Source: Pseudohongiella sp.
GTDB taxonomy: Bacteria > Pseudomonadota > Gammaproteobacteria > Pseudomonadales > Pseudohongiellaceae
DNA length: 64,000 nt
Direction: 5' to 3'
NCBI GenBank assembly: GCA_013204155.1
Contig: JABMOK010000011.1
Location: 1-64,000, forward strand
The notes under the pieces were generated by a model, which saw nothing but the letters and a program-made list of their open reading frames with translations, was not told the DNA's origin and searched no databases. This document shows, one piece after another, positions 19,601 to 26,270 of this stretch. The translations under genes were made by a program, and so were the position numbers. Within the stretch, counting starts at the first letter, position 1. Each line of letters starts with the position of its first letter.

Positions 19601-19844
19601 CGTGTTGCCAGGAAAGTATTTTTATATTCGAGTTGTCTTGCAGCGACTGTAGATATACCCGGGTTTCCTCTTCTTCACTATTATTGTCGACAATAATAAT
19701 TTCTATAAGGTCACTCTCAGCACTATCGAGAATGCTAGTGATGCAGGGTCTTAGAAAGTCGAGCTTATCCCGAGTAGGAATTATGAGTGAACAGATAGGG
19801 CGTTCGGCAGCGGGAGCGAATTTATCTTGAGGATCCATAGTCAT
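16611..19844 (-). CDS. Three-module glycosyltransferase (GT2-GT2-GT4)
   Basis: 1077 residues with three catalytic modules in one chain. Module 1 (about 15-260) is GT2: CSLIIPTRDKLDFLR, VDNNS, CFLNNDIEI and the NDVDLCLR acceptor motif. A linker with a short helix and a Ser/Thr-rich stretch (about 300-430) follows. Module 2 (about 450-690) is a second GT2: IILIFYNQ, IDNCSSDGT, LLLNNDA, YYEESDFCIRL. Module 3 (about 715-1077) has the GT-B/GT4 pattern with GILFVGALRDEGSPN, YVVGDNSAP, FTGRL and PTRFSAGIPHKVHEAAAMG. Such proteins build repeating glycans or modify surface layers. It overlaps the upstream transferase gene by four bases (ATGA type). Confidence 0.88.
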   Translation of the reverse strand: MTMDPQDKFAPAAERPICSLIIPTRDKLDFLRPCITSILDSAESDLIEIIIVDNNSEEEETRVYLQSLQDNSNIKILSWQHAFNFSAINNFAATQCESDILCFLNNDIEIIDKNWLSKLLTIARNEAVGAVGCTLLYPDSTIQHAGIALDEKSVGRHIASGEKSDYLASKSISLPFAVDAITAACMLIRKSLFLRLGGFNEDQLAVAFNDVDLCLRLAEKGFPVLLHPEVVLIHHESVSRKSDEHPSNRSRALQEHTYMQSRWQNRLIGHNYLSGIPAEREAIAKRQSASSTSIDDIVLAAADNLYLERGSTVESAPENASHQFLTADALVEAEEYSRNLQADYRQLEAHAQRLEHAHSLIENSIFWRMTAPLRWLKNSVTPSPRDRTPSIGEQSSHETLNDSNTSTSSSSEAYVDDKSPKAEFDERASIAFKKFLTSSARLRFPDEKAPQISIILIFYNQAHLSLLCLQSILQYADTPYQLIIIDNCSSDGTDQLLDRIENADIERNQENLGFVRAVNQAAELATGKTILLLNNDALLEKQTLSNALACIEADRGIGAVGAKIKLLDGRLQEAGSIIFSDGACLGYGRGQPADNPEFMFQRDVDYCSGAFLLFRRETFTDLGGFDEDFAPAYYEESDFCIRLREQGLRIVYNPAVQITHYEFASSGGLSGALSLQAAHREILCSKHENFLSKQFSNDPANYLRARTSNTHPNVLVIDDRVPHPSLGVGYPRCSTFLHELSKLKLNISFYPLLYPEDSWDEIYTTLSKNIEVILNSGRDGLRSFLNQRSDFYQFIVVSRVHNMEFFNHVLSSNPGLAGNAKIIYDAEAVSSPREILQEKILGNEISENEQKELINKELETARLAGKIIAVSESEEKIFQDYGYHNTVVLGHSLQSSPGPNVYQERKGILFVGALRDEGSPNVDSLLWFLINVFPLIEQAMPEIVLYVVGDNSAPSLATVEKENVVFTGRLDSINEMYNSCRIFIAPTRFSAGIPHKVHEAAAMGLPSVTTALLAKQLGWSDEQQLLVADSVKDFANQCIRLYQDAELWQSIRDTALDAIIRDCSQEKFRSAVAEIFE

Positions 19845-21007
19845 AGATCTGCTTCAGTCTTATCTGCGGCTTGTTTCGATGAGGGACTGATAAATCGCCG
19901 AAGCCTGCGAAACGGCCCCATCAATTTCCAACCAGGTGAGCTGTAAATAACGCTTAGCGTGGATTCGAGCATCGAAATATGCCTGCCTTGGACTTCTGCC
20001 TGTTTAGCTTGGACTTCTGCCTGTTTAGCTTGGACTTCTGCCTGTTTAGCTTGGGCGTCTAACTGTTTGGTTTGCTCCTTTGCATGTTGTTGTAATGCCT
20101 CAATTTGCAAAACCCTATTGTTTAGTTGCAGAGTAAGTTGGTCTATCACACTGTTTCTGTTATCTATCTGGTGCAGCAAATCTGCATTTTTTTCAAGTTC
20201 CTGCTGAATATGTTTTGCTTGTTCGGTAACAATAAGAGACTGATCCAGATGGCCGATCAATTCGTTTAGCTTCTCGCCGCTCCAATGAGTTAGCCATTTC
20301 CCAAAAATGGCGGCCCTGCCTTTTCCTAGATAGTTATCGCTCTGATATCTAAGTTGCACATTCTCCACGGCAGTATCCGAATCGCCGCCCTCGCGATAGA
20401 AAGCAGTTATCTTATCGATGTGCCGAAATTCTGTGTGCTGACTCAATTGTAGCCAGAAGTCCCAGTCTTCATATATATCGAAGGCTTCATCGAAGTGGCA
20501 GCCATGATCAAGCAGTGATCTTTCAAATAACATGGCATGTATGGGAATATAGTTATCCCTCATTAAGAGTACCGGGTCGAAGTTCTCTTCGAATACGTAG
20601 TCTATAGGATTGCCATCGACATCGGTTTTCTGGGTGCTGCTGTAGGCCGCAAGAACTTCGTTTTGATTGCCGAGAAATTCCATCAGGGTTTGCACGTGAT
20701 CGTTAGCGATCCAGTCATCATCGTCCAGAAACATTAAATACTGGCCCTTGGCCGCATGCAGTCCGGCATTGGCTGCTTCGGATCTTGTCAGTGGCTGGCC
20801 GGTAGCGATCAGGGTAACAGGCGTATCACCCGCGTAAGCTTGATAGCCGCTGAGAGTCTTCGTCGCCGCATTGACGAGCACGATTTCAATATTGGGGTAG
20901 CTCTGTGAATTAACAGACTTTAGAGCCTGCTGTAATTCCGGGCGGCCGATAGTACGGCAAATGATTGAAACCAGGGCTTTATTATTGGCAGAATTTTCAG
21001 TAGACAT
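19841..21007 (-). CDS. Family 2 glycosyltransferase with C-terminal coiled coil
   Basis: 388 residues. The N-terminal GT2 domain (about 10-235) shows VSIICRTIGRPELQQAL, QYLMFLDDDDW (DxD site) and IYEDWDFWLQL. After residue 245 the chain becomes a Gln/Glu-rich coiled coil that includes three copies of a seven-residue unit (KQAEVQA) and ends with a SPGWKLMGPFRRLRRF segment resembling those that close many O-chain synthesis proteins. The coiled coil could set chain length or tether the following three-module transferase, with which it overlaps by four bases. Confidence 0.87.
   Translation of the reverse strand: MSTENSANNKALVSIICRTIGRPELQQALKSVNSQSYPNIEIVLVNAATKTLSGYQAYAGDTPVTLIATGQPLTRSEAANAGLHAAKGQYLMFLDDDDWIANDHVQTLMEFLGNQNEVLAAYSSTQKTDVDGNPIDYVFEENFDPVLLMRDNYIPIHAMLFERSLLDHGCHFDEAFDIYEDWDFWLQLSQHTEFRHIDKITAFYREGGDSDTAVENVQLRYQSDNYLGKGRAAIFGKWLTHWSGEKLNELIGHLDQSLIVTEQAKHIQQELEKNADLLHQIDNRNSVIDQLTLQLNNRVLQIEALQQHAKEQTKQLDAQAKQAEVQAKQAEVQAKQAEVQGRHISMLESTLSVIYSSPGWKLMGPFRRLRRFISPSSKQAADKTEADL
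19988..20071. repeat. 21-bp tandem repeat, three perfect copies plus one degenerate
   Basis: Units 19988-20008, 20009-20029 and 20030-20050 are identical; a diverged fourth copy follows. The period is a multiple of three and encodes KQAEVQA on the minus strand, exactly one coiled-coil heptad, so copy-number change lengthens the coil without breaking frame. Confidence 0.9.
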
Positions 21008-21059
21008 TATTTGTTAGATCGCTATGAGTTATCTGCGAGCTATCTCTTCAGCAGGAACA

Positions 21060-21779
21060 CTATGCGGCAGTGTCGAATAGTTGCCTGTCCAGAACGGCTC
21101 CGACAACGTGGCCAATAAAATCCAAAAATAGAGTATCGAGATTAACATTGAAATAATTTTCATTTTGGTTGCCGAAAGCAATCAGCGCGAGAATTTCATT
21201 GTTGTGAATAACTGGACACAAAGCAGTGGAATGAATGCTATTGTCGTTAGTTGGAAATAGATAGTTGGCCTGATCTTCAGTAATTTCTCCGCAGTGGGTT
21301 TTTCTTAAGCGGAATACATCAGCGAATTTTTTCTGCAGATTGCTGTGTGACTCAGTGCGAACTGAGTCAGAAATGCAGAGCCCTTCTTGTTCGACAACGA
21401 TAATTTCGCAGCGATCAATATTGGTATGGCTGGATAGTTGATCCTGAGTGACATTTGCAATCTCTGTAACATTCTCGGCGCGTAATAAAGCGAGTACCAA
21501 ATTCCGAGTGGTATCAAAAAGCTGATCGTTGTTGCGTGCATTTTCTAACAGGTTACCAAGTTTTTGTCGGGATTCGATTCCGCGATCGCGAAGAATTGTA
21601 ACCTGTCGTTCTAATAACGAGATAGCCTTTCCGCTTTCGTGGGGCAGGGACAGGTTCGCCAGTAATTCATCTTGCTCGACGAAAAACTCGGGATGCTCTT
21701 GTAAGTAGTTCGCAACTTGTTCGGGCGAGAGCTCAGTCTCGGCATTAATCTTTTCAGCAGCACAGGCGTCATTGCTCAT
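21060..21779 (-). CDS. DUF484 family protein
   Basis: 239-residue DUF484 (YigA-type) protein, with the opening block [30 protein letters not shown] and a C-terminal GAF-like region ([20 protein letters not shown]). Function unknown. In most gammaproteobacteria the order is dapF-DUF484-xerC-HAD hydrolase. Here the start overlaps dapF by four bases as usual, but the gene downstream is a glycosyltransferase, so xerC is missing from its usual place. Confidence 0.9.
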   Translation of the reverse strand: MSNDACAAEKINAETELSPEQVANYLQEHPEFFVEQDELLANLSLPHESGKAISLLERQVTILRDRGIESRQKLGNLLENARNNDQLFDTTRNLVLALLRAENVTEIANVTQDQLSSHTNIDRCEIIVVEQEGLCISDSVRTESHSNLQKKFADVFRLRKTHCGEITEDQANYLFPTNDNSIHSTALCPVIHNNEILALIAFGNQNENYFNVNLDTLFLDFIGHVVGAVLDRQLFDTAA

Positions 21780-22618
21780 ATTTGAATTGTCCCCTCGTAA
21801 ACCGTAGTAGCTGGCCCTGTCATCAACACGGGAGAGTCTCCTCCCAGCCAGTTTATTGTGAGTTGTCCGCCATGCAAATTTACCGTGACGGTATCATCTA
21901 ATAGTCCTTGTAAGCAACCGGCGGCCACGGCCGCGCAGGCCCCTGTCCCGCAAGCTAAAGTCTCCCCGGCGCCGCGCTCATAAACTCTCAGATTTATGTT
22001 GCTGCGATCGAGGATCTGCATGAATCCGACATTGCATCCCTCGGGGAAATCAACATGACTGCCAAGCGCCTCCCCAATATCTTTTACGGCCGCCTTGTCG
22101 ATGTCTTCAACAATAATTACAGCGTGGGGATTTCCCATCGAAAGGGCACAGAATTCTATTTCCTGCTCGATATCATTTATCAACAGGCTTCCGCAATAAG
22201 TCATTGCAGCGGCGTCGGCAATAAAGGGGATTTGAGCCGGATCGAATTCTGGCTTATCCATGTCTACCGTGACATCGCCATTTTCCAGCAGATGAAGGGT
22301 CAGGGTTCGATTCACTGTTTTTACTACAATGGGATTTTTGTTAGTTAGCCCCTTGTCAGTGACAAATTTGGCGAAACAGCGGGCTCCATTGCCGCAGTGT
22401 TCGACTTCTTCTCCGTCTGCGTTGAAGATTCGGTAGTTAAAATCTACGCAGTCGTCGCTTGCCGGTTCGACCTGCAATAGCTGATCGAAACCGACGCCGA
22501 AGTGTCGGTCAGCCAGATGTCTAATCTGTTCGGCAGTTAGCTCAACAGAGTTGGCCACAAGGTTCAATACCATGAGGTCATTGCCCAGGCCGTGCATTTT
22601 GGTGAAGGAGATTTGCAT
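21776..22618 (-). CDS. dapF: Diaminopimelate epimerase
   Basis: Converts LL- to meso-diaminopimelate for lysine and peptidoglycan. Starting at [14 protein letters not shown] gives 280 residues; the upstream extension of the frame is not family sequence. The two catalytic cysteines are C75 in EHCGNGARC and C223 in LACGTGACA. It lies between lysA and DUF484 in a single transcription unit. Confidence 0.95.
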   Translation of the reverse strand: MQISFTKMHGLGNDLMVLNLVANSVELTAEQIRHLADRHFGVGFDQLLQVEPASDDCVDFNYRIFNADGEEVEHCGNGARCFAKFVTDKGLTNKNPIVVKTVNRTLTLHLLENGDVTVDMDKPEFDPAQIPFIADAAAMTYCGSLLINDIEQEIEFCALSMGNPHAVIIVEDIDKAAVKDIGEALGSHVDFPEGCNVGFMQILDRSNINLRVYERGAGETLACGTGACAAVAAGCLQGLLDDTVTVNLHGGQLTINWLGGDSPVLMTGPATTVYEGTIQI

Positions 22619-22678
22619 ATAAAAGGTAGCCTCAGAATACCTTATCGTCAGGTGTGGCAATTATTGTTGCTACACAAG

Positions 22679-23926
22679 CTAACCAGGCAGACAGGATTCC
22701 AGCTTTAGCTGATCGGTGATTACTTCCCGCTCGCGAACCAGATGGGCGCGGGATCCGTCAACCATGACTTCGGCGGCTCGTGGGCGCGAATTATAATTTG
22801 AACTCATCACAAATCCATAGGCCCCGGATGATCGGACCGCGAGTAAATCCCCGGCCTCCAGCAGCAGGCGGCGATCCTTGCCGAGAAAATCGGCAGACTC
22901 GCAGACCGGGCCAACTACATCGTAAACCGACGGCTCGCCCTGTCGCGGGTTAACCGGAACAATTTCCTGCCAGGCTCCATAAAGTGCCGGTCGTAGTAAA
23001 TCGTTCATGGCGCCATCGACGATAGCGAAGTTCTTGTGATCGGTACATTTGAGATATTCGATGCGAGTGACGAAAATACCGGCATTGGCAGCAATGGACC
23101 GGCCTGGTTCCAGCATCAGAGTCAGTTTGCGATCTGTAAATCGAGTCTTTACGGCAGAGATAAGCTCAGCGGGAAGCGGTGGATTTTCCTGGTCGTAAGT
23201 CACCCCCAATCCGCCGCCCATATCGAAATGGCTCAGTCGGATATTTTCAGCATCAAGAATATCCACCATTGTCAGCAGGCGATCGATTGCATCCAGAAAT
23301 GGCTCAATATGGGTAAGTTGTGAGCCGATGTGACAGTCAATTCCGACCACTTCTATGCCGGGCATTTGCGCGGCCCGGCGATAGACGGCGATGGCCTGAT
23401 CGCTGGAGATGCCGAATTTATTTTCCTTCAGGCCGGTTGAAATATAGGGGTGAGTGCCGGCGTCAACATCCGGGTTTACCCGAATCGAAATTGGCGCTCG
23501 CACTCCCAGCCCCTGAGCTACTTCATTAATTCTGTCCAGTTCAGCACTGGACTCTACATTGAAGCAGTGGATTTTCGCCAGCAGTGCCTGCTCGATTTCG
23601 GCTTTGGTTTTCCCCAAACCGGAAAAAATCACCCTGGATGCGTCGCCACCTGCCGCCAGGACGCGCGTTAACTCGCCGCCGGAGACGATGTCGAAGCCCG
23701 CGCCAAGCCGTGCCAGAACATTGAGTACAGCCAGATTGGAATTAGCTTTCACCGAGTAGCAGACCATACTGGACAGGCCATCGAGTGCCTGTTGATAGGC
23801 CTGATAATGCCTTTCCAGAGTGGCACGGGAGTAGATGAAACAAGGTGTTCCAAACTGTTCGGCAATATCGGCAACGGCTACATCTTCTGCGAAGAGCGCA
23901 TCACCCTTGTAATTGAAATAGTCCAT
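22679..23926 (-). CDS. lysA: Diaminopimelate decarboxylase
   Basis: PLP-dependent fold III decarboxylase that makes lysine from meso-diaminopimelate. 415 residues. K60 in CYSVKANSN is the PLP lysine; HIGSQ, GGGLGV, EPGRS and the active-site Cys in GPVCESADFL are present. The substrate of LysA is the product of DapF, encoded just downstream. Confidence 0.95.
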   Translation of the reverse strand: MDYFNYKGDALFAEDVAVADIAEQFGTPCFIYSRATLERHYQAYQQALDGLSSMVCYSVKANSNLAVLNVLARLGAGFDIVSGGELTRVLAAGGDASRVIFSGLGKTKAEIEQALLAKIHCFNVESSAELDRINEVAQGLGVRAPISIRVNPDVDAGTHPYISTGLKENKFGISSDQAIAVYRRAAQMPGIEVVGIDCHIGSQLTHIEPFLDAIDRLLTMVDILDAENIRLSHFDMGGGLGVTYDQENPPLPAELISAVKTRFTDRKLTLMLEPGRSIAANAGIFVTRIEYLKCTDHKNFAIVDGAMNDLLRPALYGAWQEIVPVNPRQGEPSVYDVVGPVCESADFLGKDRRLLLEAGDLLAVRSSGAYGFVMSSNYNSRPRAAEVMVDGSRAHLVREREVITDQLKLESCLPG

Positions 23927-23973
23927 TCTGAATTGGAATCCAGTTAGTGGGGAATCCCCATAGGAGGAAAGCT

Positions 23974-24189
23974 TTATTTTTCGGCTATTGTAAATGTAGA
24001 TTGTTCGGGGCGAGTCAGGCCGCCCTTCTGTCCACAGTGACTAAGGCTTAATGCCAGAGCCACTAGCATTAGTGTTGTTATTAATTTAGTTATTAATTTA
24101 GTTATTAATTTAGGTATTAATTTAGTTATTAATTTAGATATCAATCTGGGCATGCGCTTAATCATCAATTTAGCCGGCTGTATTTTCAT
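23974..24189 (-). CDS. lptM: LptM-type small lipoprotein with repeat-expanded signal peptide
   Basis: 71 residues. The C-terminal half matches LptM/YifL: a hydrophobic stretch, the lipobox-like LSHC with lipidated C52, then GQKGGLTRPE. LptM helps mature the LPS translocon LptD/E. It is in its standard place upstream of lysA. The N-terminal half is odd: instead of a short basic segment there are about 40 residues containing the unit KLIT (one KLIP) repeated, from a 12-bp DNA repeat. No later ATG leaves a workable signal peptide. His at the position before Cys is unusual for a lipobox. Confidence 0.72.
   Translation of the reverse strand: MKIQPAKLMIKRMPRLISKLITKLIPKLITKLITKLITTLMLVALALSLSHCGQKGGLTRPEQSTFTIAEK
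24077..24148. repeat. 12-bp tandem repeat inside lptM
   Basis: Five near-identical 12-bp units at 24077-24136 (consensus GTTATTAATTTA, one copy with a G for T) and a diverged sixth to 24148. On the minus strand each unit encodes Lys-Leu-Ile-Thr/Pro, so the array extends the lptM signal peptide in frame. Confidence 0.9.
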
Positions 24190-24221
24190 TTGCCACGAAT
24201 ATCAAGGTTTGGTTTGAAATC

Positions 24222-24237
24222 GGGCGATTATAACGCC
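24222..24237 (-). promoter_or_regulatory. Candidate promoter of lptM-lysA-dapF-DUF484
   Basis: Consensus -10 hexamer TATAAT on the minus strand (plus coordinates 24227-24232), about 38 bases upstream of the lptM start, embedded in a GC-flanked palindrome. No good -35 hexamer at standard spacing, so the call rests on the -10 and position only. Confidence 0.4.
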
Positions 24238-24403
24238 CAGCGTCATATAAACACAGGCCAATTTTGGCTCTCAAAATTGAGTTTAGGTCTACACTGCGCC
24301 CGATCCAGAAGAATATGTCATTTAATGTGTTGAATCTTGAAAAATGCGGTTAACGCGCCTATATTTGCCCATCACATTTTATGCCCCTGGTTTTCCAGAC
24401 CAG

Positions 24404-24438
24404 TTTTACATCCAATTTTACATCCAGTTTGTATCCAG
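24404..24438. repeat. 12-bp tandem repeat, three copies
   Basis: Units 24404-24415 and 24416-24427 differ by one base (TTTTACATCCAA/G); a third, one base shorter, ends at 24438. Intergenic, about 100 bases before the ABC ATPase start. Confidence 0.8.
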
Positions 24439-24535
24439 AAGGATGATGCGCATCGACAGGCAATCCTTTCGAGCGTAGAAAGTACAAAAAAAACCGAATG
24501 CATAATGCCGGAACCAACTCAGGATCACCAAGTAA

Positions 24536-25531
24536 ATGATTGAAATTAGCCATTTAACAAAAAACTTTGACCAGTTTACCGCCATTGACGATCTCAGCTT
24601 CACTGTGAAAGAAGGTGAGGTGCTGGGGTTTCTCGGCCCGAATGGCGCTGGAAAATCTACCACGATGAAGGTGATTACCGGCTTTCTTTCACCCTCCTCA
24701 GGCACCGTAACCATTGATGGTCACGATATTAGCACAAGCCCGATGGCGGCGAAGTCCCTGATGGGATATCTGCCCGAGGGAGCGCCGTCCTATGGTGATA
24801 TGACAACGCTGGAATTTCTCAATTTTATTGCTCAGGTGAGAGGCTATCGGGGCGAAGAAATTGCCAGGCGTGTTCAACACGCTATCGATGAGGTTGAGCT
24901 TGCTTCTGTCAGCCAACAAACCATTGATACCCTGTCGAAGGGATTCAAGCGACGAGTAGGATTGGCACAGGCCATCATGCATGACCCCAAGGTGCTGATT
25001 CTCGATGAGCCTACCGATGGCCTCGATCCCAATCAGAAGCACCATGTGCGAGAGCTGATTAAGAATCTGGCGCGAGACAAGATTGTGATTATTTCAACCC
25101 ATATTCTCGAAGAAGTTACGGCGGTGTGTAGTCGCGCAATTATTATCTCGCAGGGGAAAATTGTAGCAGACGGAACTCCTGCGGAATTGGAATCACGCTC
25201 TAAATATCATCAAGCAGTGAGTGTGCGTTTAACCGATGACTATGATCTGGAAGCAGATTTGGCGAACTTGCCTGACGTAGCGGCCGTCGAAAAGGATGAA
25301 GAGAATAAATTAACATTTACCATTCTGGCCAAAGAAGGGAAGTCCATATTTTCTCAAGTATCCGAGATTGCACAGTCTAAGCAATGGCCCGTCACCGAGT
25401 TTCACGTCAGTCGCGGACAACTGGAAGATGTCTTTAGAACTGTGACACAGCAATCTACTTCACAACAATCGATGCCACAACAATCGATGTCACAACAGCC
25501 TATTTCACAACGACAGCAGGGAGCCGAATAA
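24536..25531 (+). CDS. ABC transporter ATPase, GldA-like
   Basis: 331-residue ABC-2-type ATPase. Walker A GPNGAGKST at 34-42, a Q-loop-region LMGYLPEG, the signature-like LSKGFKRRVGLAQ, Walker B VLILDEPTDGLDP and the H-loop STHILEE are present. It opens a three-gene unit with a six-helix permease and a GldG-like protein, the arrangement of gliding-type ABC systems that also occur in non-gliding proteobacteria with unknown substrate. The last 25 residues are a Gln/Ser/Pro tail from a 15-bp tandem repeat, not part of the conserved fold. Confidence 0.9.
   Translation: MIEISHLTKNFDQFTAIDDLSFTVKEGEVLGFLGPNGAGKSTTMKVITGFLSPSSGTVTIDGHDISTSPMAAKSLMGYLPEGAPSYGDMTTLEFLNFIAQVRGYRGEEIARRVQHAIDEVELASVSQQTIDTLSKGFKRRVGLAQAIMHDPKVLILDEPTDGLDPNQKHHVRELIKNLARDKIVIISTHILEEVTAVCSRAIIISQGKIVADGTPAELESRSKYHQAVSVRLTDDYDLEADLANLPDVAAVEKDEENKLTFTILAKEGKSIFSQVSEIAQSKQWPVTEFHVSRGQLEDVFRTVTQQSTSQQSMPQQSMSQQPISQRQQGAE
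25445..25516. repeat. 15-bp tandem repeat at the 3' end of the ABC ATPase gene
   Basis: Units at 25445, 25460, 25475, 25490 and a partial one at 25505; the second and third are nearly identical (xCACAACAATCGATG). The period keeps frame and encodes a (S/P)QQ-S/P-M/I tail. The array ends 15 bases before the stop codon. Confidence 0.85.
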
Positions 25532-26265
25532 TGGGAAACCTTGCAATTATTTTCAAGCGCGAGCTAATGAGTTATTTCGCTACGCCGCTGGCTTACATTT
25601 TTATCGTAATCTTTTTGATCTCCAACGGAATTTTCACATTCGATTTGGGCGGGCTTTATGCTCGAGGTCAGGCTGACTTGCTGCCGTTCTTTAGCTTTCA
25701 CCCCTGGTTGTATTTAATCATGGTGCCAGCTATTGGTATGACACTCTGGGCCGATGAGCGCAAGACGGGGACGATTGAGCTTCTACTTACCCTGCCGGTC
25801 AGGCTTGCAGATGCGGTATTGGGAAAATTTCTGGCAGCATGGGCATTAACCGGTATCGCCCTGCTGCTTACCTTTCCGATCTGGATAACCGTGAATTATT
25901 TGGGCGACCCGGACAATGGAGTGATTCTGGCGGCCTATATAGGGAGTTGGTTCATGGCAGGAGGATTTCTTGCTATCGGATCCTGTATGTCAGCCTGTAC
26001 CAAGAATTCGGTAATCGCCTTTATCCTTACAGTAAGTATCTGCTTTTTGTTTGTGATAATGGGTTCGCCCATATTGCTGGATGCATTTCCCGGCTGGGTT
26101 CCGCAGATTCTGGTTGATGCGTTTTCAGCCATGGGATTTCTCACTCACTTTGATTCGATCGCTAAAGGAGTTCTCGATATCAGAGACTTCCTGTTTTTTA
26201 GTGTATTCATTGCAGCCTGGCTGATGGCCAGCGCAATTGTAATCGAAATGAAAAAAGCTAATTAG
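25531..26265 (+). CDS. ABC transporter permease, GldF-like
   Basis: 244-residue ABC-2 family permease with six hydrophobic segments. Diagnostic features are the N-terminal IFKRELMSYFATPLAYIFI block, GMTLWADERKTGTIELLLTLPV before the third helix and SCMSACTKNSVIAF. The ATG shares one base with the ATPase stop codon, so translation is coupled. Confidence 0.9.
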   Translation: MGNLAIIFKRELMSYFATPLAYIFIVIFLISNGIFTFDLGGLYARGQADLLPFFSFHPWLYLIMVPAIGMTLWADERKTGTIELLLTLPVRLADAVLGKFLAAWALTGIALLLTFPIWITVNYLGDPDNGVILAAYIGSWFMAGGFLAIGSCMSACTKNSVIAFILTVSICFLFVIMGSPILLDAFPGWVPQILVDAFSAMGFLTHFDSIAKGVLDIRDFLFFSVFIAAWLMASAIVIEMKKAN

Positions 26266-26270
26266 GCAGG

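Larger units (their letters stand above)
24190..24535. other. Divergent intergenic region between lptM and the ABC transporter
   Basis: No convincing gene. Contains a GGGCG-ATTATAA-CGCCC palindrome at 24223-24237 whose minus-strand reading gives a TATAAT, and a three-copy 12-bp repeat at 24404-24438. In relatives the divergent neighbour of lptM-lysA is usually cyaY; none is seen here. Confidence 0.6.

Noticed and set aside
24337-24543. 68-codon open frame upstream of the ABC ATPase
   Set aside because: Contains the translated 12-bp repeat, has no recognisable domain or ribosome-binding site, and overlaps the ATPase start.
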